Shown here: in pieces, positions 16,881 to 26,240 of the stretch | Numbering within the stretch: the first letter of the stretch is position 1 | Layout: every line of letters starts with the position of its first letter | The notes under the pieces: model-generated | The model's input: the letters and a program-made list of their open reading frames with translations, nothing else | Told to the model about the DNA's origin: nothing | Database searches by the model: none | Source of the DNA: Gemmatimonadota bacterium | GTDB taxonomy: Bacteria > Gemmatimonadota > Gemmatimonadetes > Longimicrobiales > Gaopeijiaceae | NCBI GenBank assembly: GCA_012267505.1 | Contig: JAAXGI010000261.1 | Location: 1-36,455 of the forward strand | Reading direction: 5' to 3' | DNA: 36,455 nt | Position numbers and translations under genes: made by a program

Positions 16881-18001
16881 TCGATACCCACCGCCTCGGA
16901 GCGATCGCTAGGAAGGAGTGGATCCAGCTCCGGCGCGATCCCCGAAGCATGATCCTCGCCTTTCTGCTGCCGATCTTCCTCCTCCTCTTCTTCGGATACG
17001 CCATCAACTGGGATGTCCGAGAAATCCCCGTTGCCGTTCTCGATCAAGACCGGAGCGACGCCAGCCGCGAGCTCATCCAAGCCCTTGTCGCGAGCGGCAA
17101 CTTCGTCCCCGAGCTTTATCTTGACTCGGCGCGCGAGACCGGAGACCAGCTGAGCCGGGGAGAGGTCAAGGGCGTCCTCACGATTCCGCCGAACTACGCG
17201 AGCGATCTCCAAGCACGCGGACAGATGCCGCAGGTGCAGCTCCTGCTCGACGGGAGCGACGCGAATACGGCGACAATCGCTCTGAATTACGCGGATGCGA
17301 TCCTGGCACAGCATGAGTCAAGGCTCCTCCCCCTCGGGCGAGACGCCGTCCCCCCGGTCACAATCGAGACCCGTACCTGGTACAACCCCGACCTCGTGAG
17401 CCGGCACATGATCGTACCCGGACTCATCGCCGTGATCATGTCAGTGATCGCCGCGATGCTGACCGCGCTCACGATCGCCCGCGAATGGGAGCGGGGAACG
17501 ATGGAAGTGCTCGCATCCACCCCGGTGAGCCGCATCGAAGTGGTTCTCGGGAAGCTGCTTCCATACCTCGCGATCGGACTGCTCGATGTGGCGGCCACGG
17601 TCGCTTGCGGAATGGCGATCTTCGGCACTCCGATGAACGGAAGCATCGTTCTGCTGGCCGTCTATACGGTCCTTTTCCTCACCGGCGCGCTCGGGCTCGG
17701 CATCTTCATCTCGGCGGCGGTGAAGTCGCAGGTACTCGCCACCCAGGTCGCCATGCTCGCGACTTACCTCCCCGCCCTCCTCCTCTCCGGATTCATGTTC
17801 GACATCGCGAGCATGCCCCGCGCGCTTCAGGGCGTGACCTTCGTCGTTCCGGCCCGCTACTTCGTCACGGTCACGCGGGGGATCTTTCTGAAGGGCGTCG
17901 GCCCGGAGGTCCTCTGGCCGCAGGCGATCCTCATGGCCGCTTTTGCCACGCTCGGGCTCGCGCTGGCAACAGCCGTATTCCGGAAGGAGCTCCCAACATG
18001 A
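16877..18001 (+). CDS. ABC-2 type permease, YbhS-like
   Basis: Inner-membrane permease of 374 residues from ATG 16877, overlapping the ATPase stop by 4 nt. Layout is typical of the ABC2_membrane_3 family: an N-terminal cytoplasmic stretch (ARKEWIQLRRDPRSMILAF), TM1 (LAFLLPIFLLLFFGYAI), a periplasmic domain of about 150 residues with the family motif WYNPDLVSRHMIVPGL, then five TM helices. The coupling segment is EWERGTMEVLASTPVSRIE. The late FMFDIASMPRALQ ... RYFVTVTRGIFLKG block is also characteristic. Pairs with the permease at 17998. Confidence 0.93.
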   Translation: MIDTHRLGAIARKEWIQLRRDPRSMILAFLLPIFLLLFFGYAINWDVREIPVAVLDQDRSDASRELIQALVASGNFVPELYLDSARETGDQLSRGEVKGVLTIPPNYASDLQARGQMPQVQLLLDGSDANTATIALNYADAILAQHESRLLPLGRDAVPPVTIETRTWYNPDLVSRHMIVPGLIAVIMSVIAAMLTALTIAREWERGTMEVLASTPVSRIEVVLGKLLPYLAIGLLDVAATVACGMAIFGTPMNGSIVLLAVYTVLFLTGALGLGIFISAAVKSQVLATQVAMLATYLPALLLSGFMFDIASMPRALQGVTFVVPARYFVTVTRGIFLKGVGPEVLWPQAILMAAFATLGLALATAVFRKELPT

Positions 18002-19137
18002 GGCGGAAATACCGGAACCCGGGCGTCCTTCGCGTCCGCCGAATGGTGGAAAAGGAGCTGCGCCAGCTCTTCCGGGACCCGAAGACCAAGAGGGTAATCT
18101 TTGTCTCGCCCGTCATACAGCTCCTCCTGCTCGGCTACGCTGTCAACACCGACGTCCGAAACGTGGCGGTAGCGCTCGCTGATCATGACCGCACGAGGGA
18201 TTCGCGCGAACTCGTGGACGCGTTTACCGCGTCGGGACACTTCCGAGTCGTGGAAACCACGGACAGGGGAGGAGATCTCGGAGCTGCTCTGGACCAGGGA
18301 CGAGCCGTCGCAACGCTCGAGATTCCAAGCGGTTACGCACGCGACCTGCGCGCGGGCCGCGGAGCGACGGTACAGTTTCTCGTCGACGGGACGAGCTCGA
18401 ATACGGCGACGGTGGCCCAGGGCTATGCCGCAAGGATCGTCCGGGAAGTGGGATTGCGCCAAGCAACGCACCTGCCTCCGGGCTCACTGACGGGACCCGG
18501 CATCGAACTCCGGGCCCGCGCCTGGTACAATCCCTCGCTCGAGTCACGCGCCTATAACGTGCCTGCCGTGATCGGGATGGTTGTGCTCCTGATGAGCCTG
18601 CTCCTGACAGCAATGGCCGTGGTTCGGGAGCGGGAGGTGGGTACCCTCGAGCAGCTGCTCGTCTCTCCGCTCTCTCCGACGGAACTGATTCTCGGCAAGA
18701 CGCTTCCGGCCGCAGGAATCGCCATGATGCAGCTCGCGCTCGTCACGGCCGTCGCGCTTTTCTGGTTCGACGTCCCGTTCCGGGGGTCCGTCCCGGCACT
18801 CGTCCTCGCGGCGGGTCTGTTTATCCTAGCGGGCCTCGCGGTCGGGCTCCTCATCTCCACGATATCGCGGACTCAGCAGGAAGCCTTCCTCGCGATGTTC
18901 CTCTTCCTCCTCCCAGCGATCATACTCTCCGGGCTCCTCTACCCGATTGACACGATGCCGGCGGTTTTCCGCCAACTGACGCTGATCAATCCCCTCCGCC
19001 ACTTTCTCGAGGTGGTCCGGGGCATCTTCCTAAAGGGCCATGGCTTCGCGGACCTCGGTGTCCCGTTCACGGTGCTGGCATGTATGGCGGCGGCCGGGAT
19101 GTCGGTCGCCGTTGCACGTTTCAGGAGATCGATATAG
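17998..19137 (+). CDS. ABC-2 type permease, YbhR-like
   Basis: Second permease, 379 residues, starting at ATG 17998 in an ATGA overlap. Same layout as its neighbour: MVEKELRQLFRDPKTKRVIF, TM1 (FVSPVIQLLLLGYAV), a periplasmic domain ending in WYNPSLESRAYNVPAVIG, the coupling motif REREVGTLEQLLVSPLSPTE, and the C-terminal LLYPIDTMPAVFRQ ... NPLRHFLEVVRGIFLKG block. It is the last gene of the regulator-TolC-adaptor-ATPase-ATPase-permease-permease operon. Substrates of this class are mixed (drugs, detergents, cations), so none is assigned. Confidence 0.93.
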   Translation: MRRKYRNPGVLRVRRMVEKELRQLFRDPKTKRVIFVSPVIQLLLLGYAVNTDVRNVAVALADHDRTRDSRELVDAFTASGHFRVVETTDRGGDLGAALDQGRAVATLEIPSGYARDLRAGRGATVQFLVDGTSSNTATVAQGYAARIVREVGLRQATHLPPGSLTGPGIELRARAWYNPSLESRAYNVPAVIGMVVLLMSLLLTAMAVVREREVGTLEQLLVSPLSPTELILGKTLPAAGIAMMQLALVTAVALFWFDVPFRGSVPALVLAAGLFILAGLAVGLLISTISRTQQEAFLAMFLFLLPAIILSGLLYPIDTMPAVFRQLTLINPLRHFLEVVRGIFLKGHGFADLGVPFTVLACMAAAGMSVAVARFRRSI

Positions 19138-19193
19138 GAAATGGCGCGGGATGGACGATGTCCACGTGGGATCGCATCCCTCTAACGTTTCAA

Positions 19194-19222
19194 CCTGCCT
19201 AGCCTTCAATCGGATAGGCGGG
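19194..19222. terminator. Weak hairpin after the exporter operon
   Basis: CCTGCCTAGCC (19194-19204) can pair with GGATAGGCGGG (19212-19222), with one G.T pair and one mismatch around a 7-nt loop. It lies 57 nt after the last permease stop. No T-run follows, so an efficient intrinsic terminator is doubtful; it could be a partial terminator or mRNA 3' end structure. Confidence 0.25.
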
Positions 19223-19273
19223 GGCGGACGCCCTCCCGCGAGACACCATCCGATACCCAGACCGGAAAACTCC

Positions 19274-19726
19274 GTGAGCCATCCCCTACTACGATCGGCG
19301 ATTCTGTTCGCCGCCCTGATCGCACCGCAGATCGTCGCTGGCCAGCAGCCCCCTCCAGACCGACCCCTCGCACCCTCGCTCCAGAACCCCATCGCGGCCC
19401 TGCTTCAGCACGCCGACAGCCTCGAGCTCGCCCTCTCAGCGGACCAGACGGAACGTCTCAAGCAGCTCGAGACTGGACTCGACGAGGCGACGAGCACGGC
19501 CCGTTCAGCGCTGGAAGACGCCCGGGCCCGGAGCGGCCAGGCGCGCGGCGGGCGGCTCCGCGCACTCCGGCCTCACCTCGAGACGATCCGGACGGAGACT
19601 GCCGCAGTGCTCGAAGTGGTGCGAGAGGAGGTGCTCGCGGAAGAACAGTGGGAGATTGTGGAGGCGCTTATCGACGTGCGTCGGCCTCCCGGCGCACCGC
19701 GGGCGCTTCGGCGCGGCGACCGGTAG
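19274..19726 (+). CDS. Small secreted alpha-helical protein, possibly Spy/CpxP-like
   Basis: A 150-residue protein with a signal peptide (LLRSAILFAALIAPQIVAGQ). The mature part is almost entirely charged helix: LLQHADSLELALSADQTERL, then KQLETGLDEATSTARSALED, and a C-terminal VREEVLAEEQWEIVEAL segment. The pattern 'helix - L(A/T)xxQ - helix ... EQW' recalls Spy/CpxP periplasmic chaperones and heavy-metal-resistance proteins, but the match is by pattern only. Start GTG 19274 is taken because it sits directly before the signal peptide; the frame is open far upstream into the permease gene. It precedes the MacA-like adaptor by 61 nt, so it may be the first gene of that operon. Confidence 0.6.
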   Translation: MSHPLLRSAILFAALIAPQIVAGQQPPPDRPLAPSLQNPIAALLQHADSLELALSADQTERLKQLETGLDEATSTARSALEDARARSGQARGGRLRALRPHLETIRTETAAVLEVVREEVLAEEQWEIVEALIDVRRPPGAPRALRRGDR

Positions 19727-19787
19727 CGCCCCTTGGCGATGCCTCGACCTTTCGTGCGAATGTTCCACTCGGACATATTCTGAACCG

Positions 19788-21169
19788 ATGAGACGAAAGA
19801 GCATCTGGATCGTCGGACTGCTGCTGACGGGTGTGGCCGGGGGATGGTGGCTCACGGCCCGCGGTGGATCTGACGAGGTCGAGTACCGGTTCGTGGAGGT
19901 CACCCGCGGCGACCTGGAGTCGACGGTCACGGCGACGGGCGCCGTCCAGGCCACGGAAATGGTTGAGGTGGGAACACAGGTTTCGGGACAGATCTCCCAG
20001 ATCTTCATAGACTTCAATGATCGGGTCACTGTAGGCGACCTGATCGCCCTGATCGACCCCACAATCCTCCAGCAGGAGGTACGGTCGGCCGAGGTGAACC
20101 TTGCAAGGAATCAGGCCGAGCTGGACCAGTCACGACGCGAACTCGAAAGGACGGTCGAACTCCACACGACGCAGGTCGTCACGGACAGCGAACTTGACCT
20201 TGCGGGCTACCGTTTCGAGTTAGCGGACGCGTCATTCCGTTCTGCAGAGATCAATCTCGAACGGGCGCGCCGGAACCTGGAGTACTCCGAGATCCGTGCC
20301 CCCATCAGCGGCGTCGTGGTATCGAGGGATGTCGAGGTCGGCCAGACGGTGGCCGCGAGTCTCTCCGCCCCCATCCTCTTCCTGCTCGCCCAGGACCTGG
20401 CCGAGATGGAGATCCTAGCATCGGTCGACGAAAGCGACATTGGCCAGATCCGCGAGGGGCAGCCCGTTCGCTTCACCGTCCAAGCCTACCCCGAGCGCCA
20501 ATTCCAGGGGACGGTACAGCAAGTACGCCTCCAGTCGACTACGCAGGACAATGTCGTGACGTACAGCGTCGTGGTAAATGCGGAGAACCCGGACGGAGCG
20601 CTTCTGCCCGGGATGACAGCAACCCTCGACATCGTCCTCGACCGCGAGGAGGACGTGCTCAGGGTCTCGAATACGGCTCTCCGGTTCCGCCCGACGGAGG
20701 CGATGCTCGAAGACTTCGAGAGGCCGCAGGCATCCGACGTTGGGGCGGACAGCGAGGGCGACAGTGAAAATCCGTTCCTCTTCGGGCCAAGCGGAGCCGG
20801 AGAGCGTCGAGCCGGTCCCCGATCGGGCGGATTCGCGTCCGGGGAAATGGACGAGGAGACGATCGAGAGGATCCGTGCTCGCTTCCGGGCCGAGGGCGGC
20901 GGCGCCAGCAACGGACTCCTAGGGCGACTAGGAGGCGACGGAGGACCGGGGACCCTCTGGTATCTGGACGAGACCGGGGAACTCAGGGTTACGCGCGTCC
21001 GCACCGGGCTCACCGACGGAATCCAGACCGCCATCCGGTTGGGTCCGCCGGAGATAGTGGAAGGGAGGCAGGTGATCGCCGCAGTCACAACGGGAGAGGT
21101 GCCGCAAGACGGAGCAAACCCATTCCGCCCCCCGTCCGGTGGCGGATTCCGACGATTCGGCGGGTTCTA

Positions 21170-21170
<1 letters not shown>
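19788..21170 (+). CDS. MacA-like periplasmic adaptor with an acidic/Gly-rich insertion
   Basis: Membrane-fusion protein of 460 residues from ATG 19788. It has an N-terminal anchor ([18 protein letters not shown]), a lipoyl domain ([18 protein letters not shown] ... [20 protein letters not shown]), a coiled-coil hairpin (about 94-165) and a beta-barrel ([20 protein letters not shown]). The usual MacA pieces continue with [13 protein letters not shown] and a membrane-proximal domain ([20 protein letters not shown]). Residues about 309-388 are an unusual low-complexity insertion, acidic then Gly/Arg-rich, between barrel and membrane-proximal domain. The C-terminus is [17 protein letters not shown]. 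The stop overlaps the next ATG by one base. Confidence 0.92.
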
Positions 21171-21939
<769 letters not shown>

Positions 21940-21943
<4 letters not shown>

Positions 21944-23157
21944 AGACGAGCAATCTCATCAGGGTCGCAGGCGTAAGCATCCTCAAGAACAAGATGCGCA
22001 CGCTCCTCACAATGCTCGGCATCATCATCGGTGTGGGTGCGGTCATCGTGATGGTGGCGATCGGAGAAGGCGCCCAGAGCCAGATCGAACAGCAGATCCA
22101 GAGCCTCGGGACGAACATGCTGATCGTCACGCCCGAGGCCGCCTCGCAGGGAGGCGTCAGCATGGGCGCGCAAAGCCGTCCCAGACTGACGACGGAGGAT
22201 GCCGAGGTGCTCGCGAGCGAGGCGTTCCTCCTGGCCCATGTGTCGCCGGTGATCAACAGCTTCACCCAAGCCGTCGGGGGCACCGGCAACTGGCGCACTT
22301 CGGTACTCGGGGTCTCCCCCGACTACCAGCAGATCCGCGACTGGGCCCTCGGTGAGGGTGTGTTCTTCGACGAGGCAGCCGTCCGCTCCATGCGCCGGGA
22401 CGTGGTCATAGGAAGCACCGTGGCAGAAAACCTCTTTCCGAACGGCGATGCTGTCGGTCAGAGGCTCCGGCTGCGCGATGTGCCGGTCACCGTCATCGGG
22501 GTCCTGGAGCCGAAGGGACAGACGGCCGGGGGCAACGACATGGATGACACGATCCTGGCGCCCTACACGATGGTCCAAACGAGGATGGCGGGACGCCAGT
22601 TCATCGGACAGATCCTGGCAAGCACGTCGTCGCCGGACGACCTCGGCCCTGCCCAGGAGGAAATCCGCCAGATCCTCCGCGACACGCATGGTCTGGCCCC
22701 GAACGAGCCCGACGATTTTACGGTGCGGAATCAGGGTGAGCTGGCTGACGCCGCCCAGGGCATGACCCAAGTCATGACCCTACTCCTAGCGTCGATCGCC
22801 AGCATCTCGCTTCTGGTCGGAGGCATCGGAATCATGAACATCATGTTGGTTTCGGTCACCGAAAGAACCCGGGAAATCGGCCTTCGGCTCGCCGTCGGCG
22901 CGAGAGGCTCGGACGTGATGGTCCAGTTCCTGGTTGAGAGTGTGGTGATGAGTCTCGCGGGCGGAGTCTTCGGAGTAGCTCTAGGCGTCGCCGGGGGCCA
23001 GACGATCGCAGCGTTCACGGGATGGAACACGCTAGTCTCCCCCGCGACAATCGGACTCGCCCTCGGCTTTGCGGCGAGCGTCGGGATCTTCTTCGGATTC
23101 TATCCTGCGCGGCGCGCAGCCAGGATGGACCCCATAGAAGCGCTGAGGTACGAGTGA
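21940..23157 (+). CDS. MacB/FtsX-type ABC permease
   Basis: Inner-membrane permease of 405 residues from ATG 21940 (ATGA overlap with the ATPase stop). N-terminal amphipathic segment plus TM1 ([20 protein letters not shown]), a large periplasmic MacB_PCD domain (about 40-270), then three C-terminal TM helices with the FtsX-family motif [20 protein letters not shown] and the terminal [18 protein letters not shown]. With the MacA-like adaptor it forms a mechanotransmission-type exporter. There is no TolC in this operon; the nearest is at 12664. Confidence 0.95.
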
Positions 23158-23264
23158 CGGAAGCGCCGCGTGGCTACCGGCCCGCCATGCCACGCTCTCA
23201 CGCGCCGCGGCGGTCAATGCCCTTCGCCCACTACACGCACTTCACCCGCCCCTGATCGTATTAA

Positions 23265-24963
23265 TCTTTCCGTACGAGGATCCGAAAGAAGACCCTCGGC
23301 AACCTCTCCACGCTCCCGCCCGAGGTCGTCGAGGGCTTCCGTGCCGTGCTCAAGGGTGGCTTCGCCGTCAGCGATCTCTCCGAACTCCTCGACATCGAAC
23401 GCTCCCTCGACCACGGCGACGTCGCCGCCGTACTCGGCACCGCACGGCGGCTCGGGCTCGAACGCATCCTCCACCGTTCCCCCAGTCGTGTGCGGAGTCC
23501 GGCGCTCGCGGCCTCGTCTCCCGGATGATCGCCCCGGCCTCCAAGCTTGACACCGCGCGACGCCTCACGCCCGAGACCACCACGAGCAGCCTCGGCATCC
23601 TCCTCGACCTCGGTCCGGTCCGCGGCAACGAGCTGCTCGATCTGCTCGACTGGCTGCTTGGGCGCCAGCGCTGGATCCAGCGAGGCCTCGCCCGTCGGCA
23701 CCTGAGGGATGCAACCCTGATCCTCTACCATTTCACCTCAAGCTACCTAGAGGGGCAGCGTTGCCCGCTGGCCGACTTCGGCCACAGCCGCGACGGGAAG
23801 AAGGGCAAGAAGCAGATCGTCTTCGGGCTTCTCTGCGCCTCCGACGGTTGTCCGATTGCGGTCGAACTCTTCTCCGGCAGCACCGGCGATCCGACGACCC
23901 TCGGACCGCAGGTGGCTAGGATCCGGGACCGCCTCGGGCTCCGCCATGTCGCACTCGTCGGCGACCGTGGGATGATCACCACTGCCCGCATCCGCCACGA
24001 CCTGGAGCCGGCCGGTCTGGACTGGATATCGGCCCTCAAGGCCGTCGATCTCAGAAAGCTCGCCAGAATGTCGCCCAGCAAGCCGGGAGACAAGAAGCCA
24101 CCCCAGCCGGCACTGGCCCCCGAGACGCCGATCCCCGACGCGGTGGCCGAGATCCGGAGTCCCGACTTCCCCGGTGAGTGGCTGATGATCTGCCTCAACC
24201 CGCGCCTCAGGGAGGAGCGGCGCCGGAAGCGTGAGGAGCTGCTTGCGGCGACCGAAGAGACATTAGAGCGGACCATCGCCTCGGTCCGTGCCGGCAACCT
24301 CTCCGGGAAGGCCGAGATCGGCCGCAGGGTCGGTCGCGAGACCAACCGGAGGAAGGTCGAGACGCACTTCGAGATCACGATCGACGACGAGAGCATGAGC
24401 TGGGCCCGCCGTCAGGAGAAGATCGCGGCGGAGGCCCGCATCGACGGCATCTATGTCGTCCGGACCAGTCTCGAGGAGATCGAGCCGGAAGCCGCCGTCT
24501 CCGCCTAGAAGAGCCTCTCGATGATCGAACGGGCCTTCCGGATCGTGAAGAGCGGCCTCAGGGTGCAGCCCGTCTACACCGAGAACCACGTGCGCGGCCA
24601 CGTATTCCTCTGCCTACTGGCCTACTACCTCGAGTGGAACATGCGCCAGCGTCTCGCGCCGCTTCTCTTCGAGGATGACAACCGGCCCGTGGCGGAGGCC
24701 GCCAGAGGAACACACAGGTCGAGAAGGCGCAGGTCTCACCCAATACCAAGCGGAAGGCCGATACGAAACGGACCCCTGAGGGACTGCCGGTTCACAGATT
24801 CGAGACGCTGCTCGATGACCTCTCCAGTGTCGTGCTGAATATCGTGCGCATGCCCGAACACCCGGAGTCCAAACTCGCACTCGTGACCCAGCCGACCCCT
24901 CTCCTAGCCCGCGCCTTCGAACTCCTGGAGGTCAAGCCCACCCGACTCGCTCCCATAAGATGA
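23265..24963 (+). pseudogene. Transposase of IS1634/IS4-type DDE family, multiply inactivated
   Basis: The transposase can be read across three frames. The N-terminal piece begins after a stop at 23262, with KKTLGNLSTLPPEVVEGFRAVLKGGF (about 23286-23363) and GLERIL. The middle (23525-24505) has MIAPASKLDTARRL, DFGHSRDGKKGKKQIVFGLL, GSTGDPTTL and VALVGDRGMIT, holding the first two catalytic Asp. A TAG at 24506 replaces the Tyr codon of the YKSL motif; KSLSMIERAFRIVKS with the catalytic Glu follows. The end (VHRFETLLDDLSSVVLNIV, ALVTQPTPLLARAFELLEV) is in another frame and stops at TGA 24961. Lesions: missing N-terminus, frameshift about 23475-23520, nonsense 24506, frameshift about 24690-24720. 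Confidence 0.9.
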
Positions 24964-25053
24964 AAACCGCCCGACGACGCTGAAAATCGAATAGCACCGG
25001 CGGGTTGCGCAGGGCAACAGACCCACTTATCCCGTGAAGTTCCACCTACAGTG
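23265..25053 (+). mobile_element. Relic of an IS1634-type insertion sequence
   Basis: The body is the dead transposase. A possible right end is the GAAGTTCCACCTACAGT stretch at 25036-25052, about 75 nt after the transposase stop, which resembles terminal sequence. No matching inverted copy is visible on the left, where the coding part starts abruptly after 23262, so the left end appears lost. No target duplication can be assigned. It lies between the MacB-type operon and the minus-strand TonB-plug gene without breaking either. The limits are approximate. Confidence 0.6.
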
Positions 25054-25359
25054 CGAATGAATTGCCCCTCGGCTGCCCGACGCAGGCAGGGTTCCTCTCC
25101 CGGATCCACCACCAACTGGACTGGGGCCGAGTGCGGGCATACGCGGACGGGTTTTCCGGCGGCTGCACGACGCGGAGTACGTACGACATTGGTGGGAACG
25201 GGTGCGCCCGCGCCGAGCACGGCAGGTGGACCACCACGTCGGGGCAACCCACTTGACCAACCGGATCCGGGCCCGACCGCGCGCGACCCTAGGCCGATGG
25301 ACTGCCCGGTACCCAGATCTCACAGGTACCTGCGTGCAACACCTCGCCGGGCCGCAGCG
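24964..25359. other. Intergenic region right of the IS relic
   Basis: This stretch holds the probable right end of the IS relic (to about 25053) and about 300 nt in which short frames on both strands show no protein-like pattern. No tRNA, repeat or promoter was recognised. It separates the relic from the 3' end of the minus-strand plug protein. Confidence 0.5.
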
Positions 25360-26100
25360 TCAATTCGAATCCGGCCTCGGCCCCGTCCGCGTACGGACCT
25401 GAATCACTCCGTTGGCGCCATTGGGGTGAAGGAACGCACCCGCGGCCCCTCGCAGCACCTCGATCGACTCCACATCGTCCACCGGGATCTGGCTCAGCGC
25501 GTCATAGACGCCCGCAGCCGATACCCGAACCCCATCGACAAGCAGGACTGGCTCGACGTTGTCACTAAATGTGCCGAGTCCACGGAGGATCACGAGCTGG
25601 TCCGTGTCACCGGGCATCGGGAGTGCTCCGAACGCACCGGGCACCTGCCGCGCCAAGACGTCGACTGCGCTGAGGGGTTCCTTGATCGTGCCCTCAGACT
25701 CGGGCACCTGCCGGACCAAGAGTTCCGACACCACGGCGTCCATTGCGGGAAGGAAAAACTGAACGTGAGTGACTGACTCCGGCTGGAGTTCGAGTTCCTG
25801 CACCACGCTTACGTGGTCCGCTGCCACGACCCGCACCGAGAACCGACCGACCGGCGGTTCGTTGAAAACAAACGTCCCCCGCTCGTCCGTCACGGCACTG
25901 ATGTTGGTCCCGACGATCGATACGGTCGCCGCGTCGATGGGCTCCATCGTGCCGTCGGCGAGCACAACTCCGCCCAGTGCTCCGCCCGGAGCCTGGCCAT
26001 GGAGGTCAGGAGGGGCACCCCCGATAGACGATAGTGAAGCAAGCGTGAGCGCAATCGACCAGACCGCACGGCGCATGCCACGATGCGTGATGGATTTCAT
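25360..26100 (-). CDS. Stand-alone TonB-receptor plug protein with N-terminal carboxypeptidase-regulatory-like domain
   Basis: A 246-residue secreted protein. After a signal peptide (VWSIALTLASLSSIGG) comes a CarboxypepD_reg-like beta sandwich (about 40-120: GGVVLADGTMEPIDAATVSI, TDERGTFVFNEPPVGRFSV). A SusC-type plug follows (about 125-240: LVILRGLGTFSD, PVLLVDGVRVS, DDVESIEVLRGAAGAF, NGANGVIQVRTRTG). It stops right after the final plug strand, so no outer-membrane barrel can form. In full receptors about 700 residues would follow. Either it is a genuine barrel-less protein acting in trans, or the remains of a receptor cut at a domain edge; the clean boundary and intact frame favour the first. 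ATG 26100 has no strong ribosome site; ATG 26076 is an alternative. It follows the susCD terminator. Confidence 0.8.
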   Translation of the reverse strand: MKSITHRGMRRAVWSIALTLASLSSIGGAPPDLHGQAPGGALGGVVLADGTMEPIDAATVSIVGTNISAVTDERGTFVFNEPPVGRFSVRVVAADHVSVVQELELQPESVTHVQFFLPAMDAVVSELLVRQVPESEGTIKEPLSAVDVLARQVPGAFGALPMPGDTDQLVILRGLGTFSDNVEPVLLVDGVRVSAAGVYDALSQIPVDDVESIEVLRGAAGAFLHPNGANGVIQVRTRTGPRPDSN

Positions 26101-26149
26101 TGGCCGAAGGGCAAGAGCGGGGGAGGTAGTCCTACCCGGGCAATAACAA

Positions 26150-26195
26150 CACCCGGTCGGCGTGGCCTTGCTGCTGGTACCACGCCGACCGGGTG
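26150..26195 (-). terminator. Strong intrinsic terminator of the susCD operon
   Basis: CACCCGGTCGGCGTGG (26150-26165) and CCACGCCGACCGGGTG (26180-26195) form a perfect 16-bp stem with a 14-nt loop. On the minus strand the stem is followed by TTGTTATTG, a T-rich tail. It lies 45 nt past the SusD stop and about 50 nt before the plug gene start, so it separates them transcriptionally unless read through. Confidence 0.85.
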
Positions 26196-26240
26196 CGAAG
26201 TTCCCCGCCCGGGATACGTCTTCTCGACCGTCTAGCGGCG

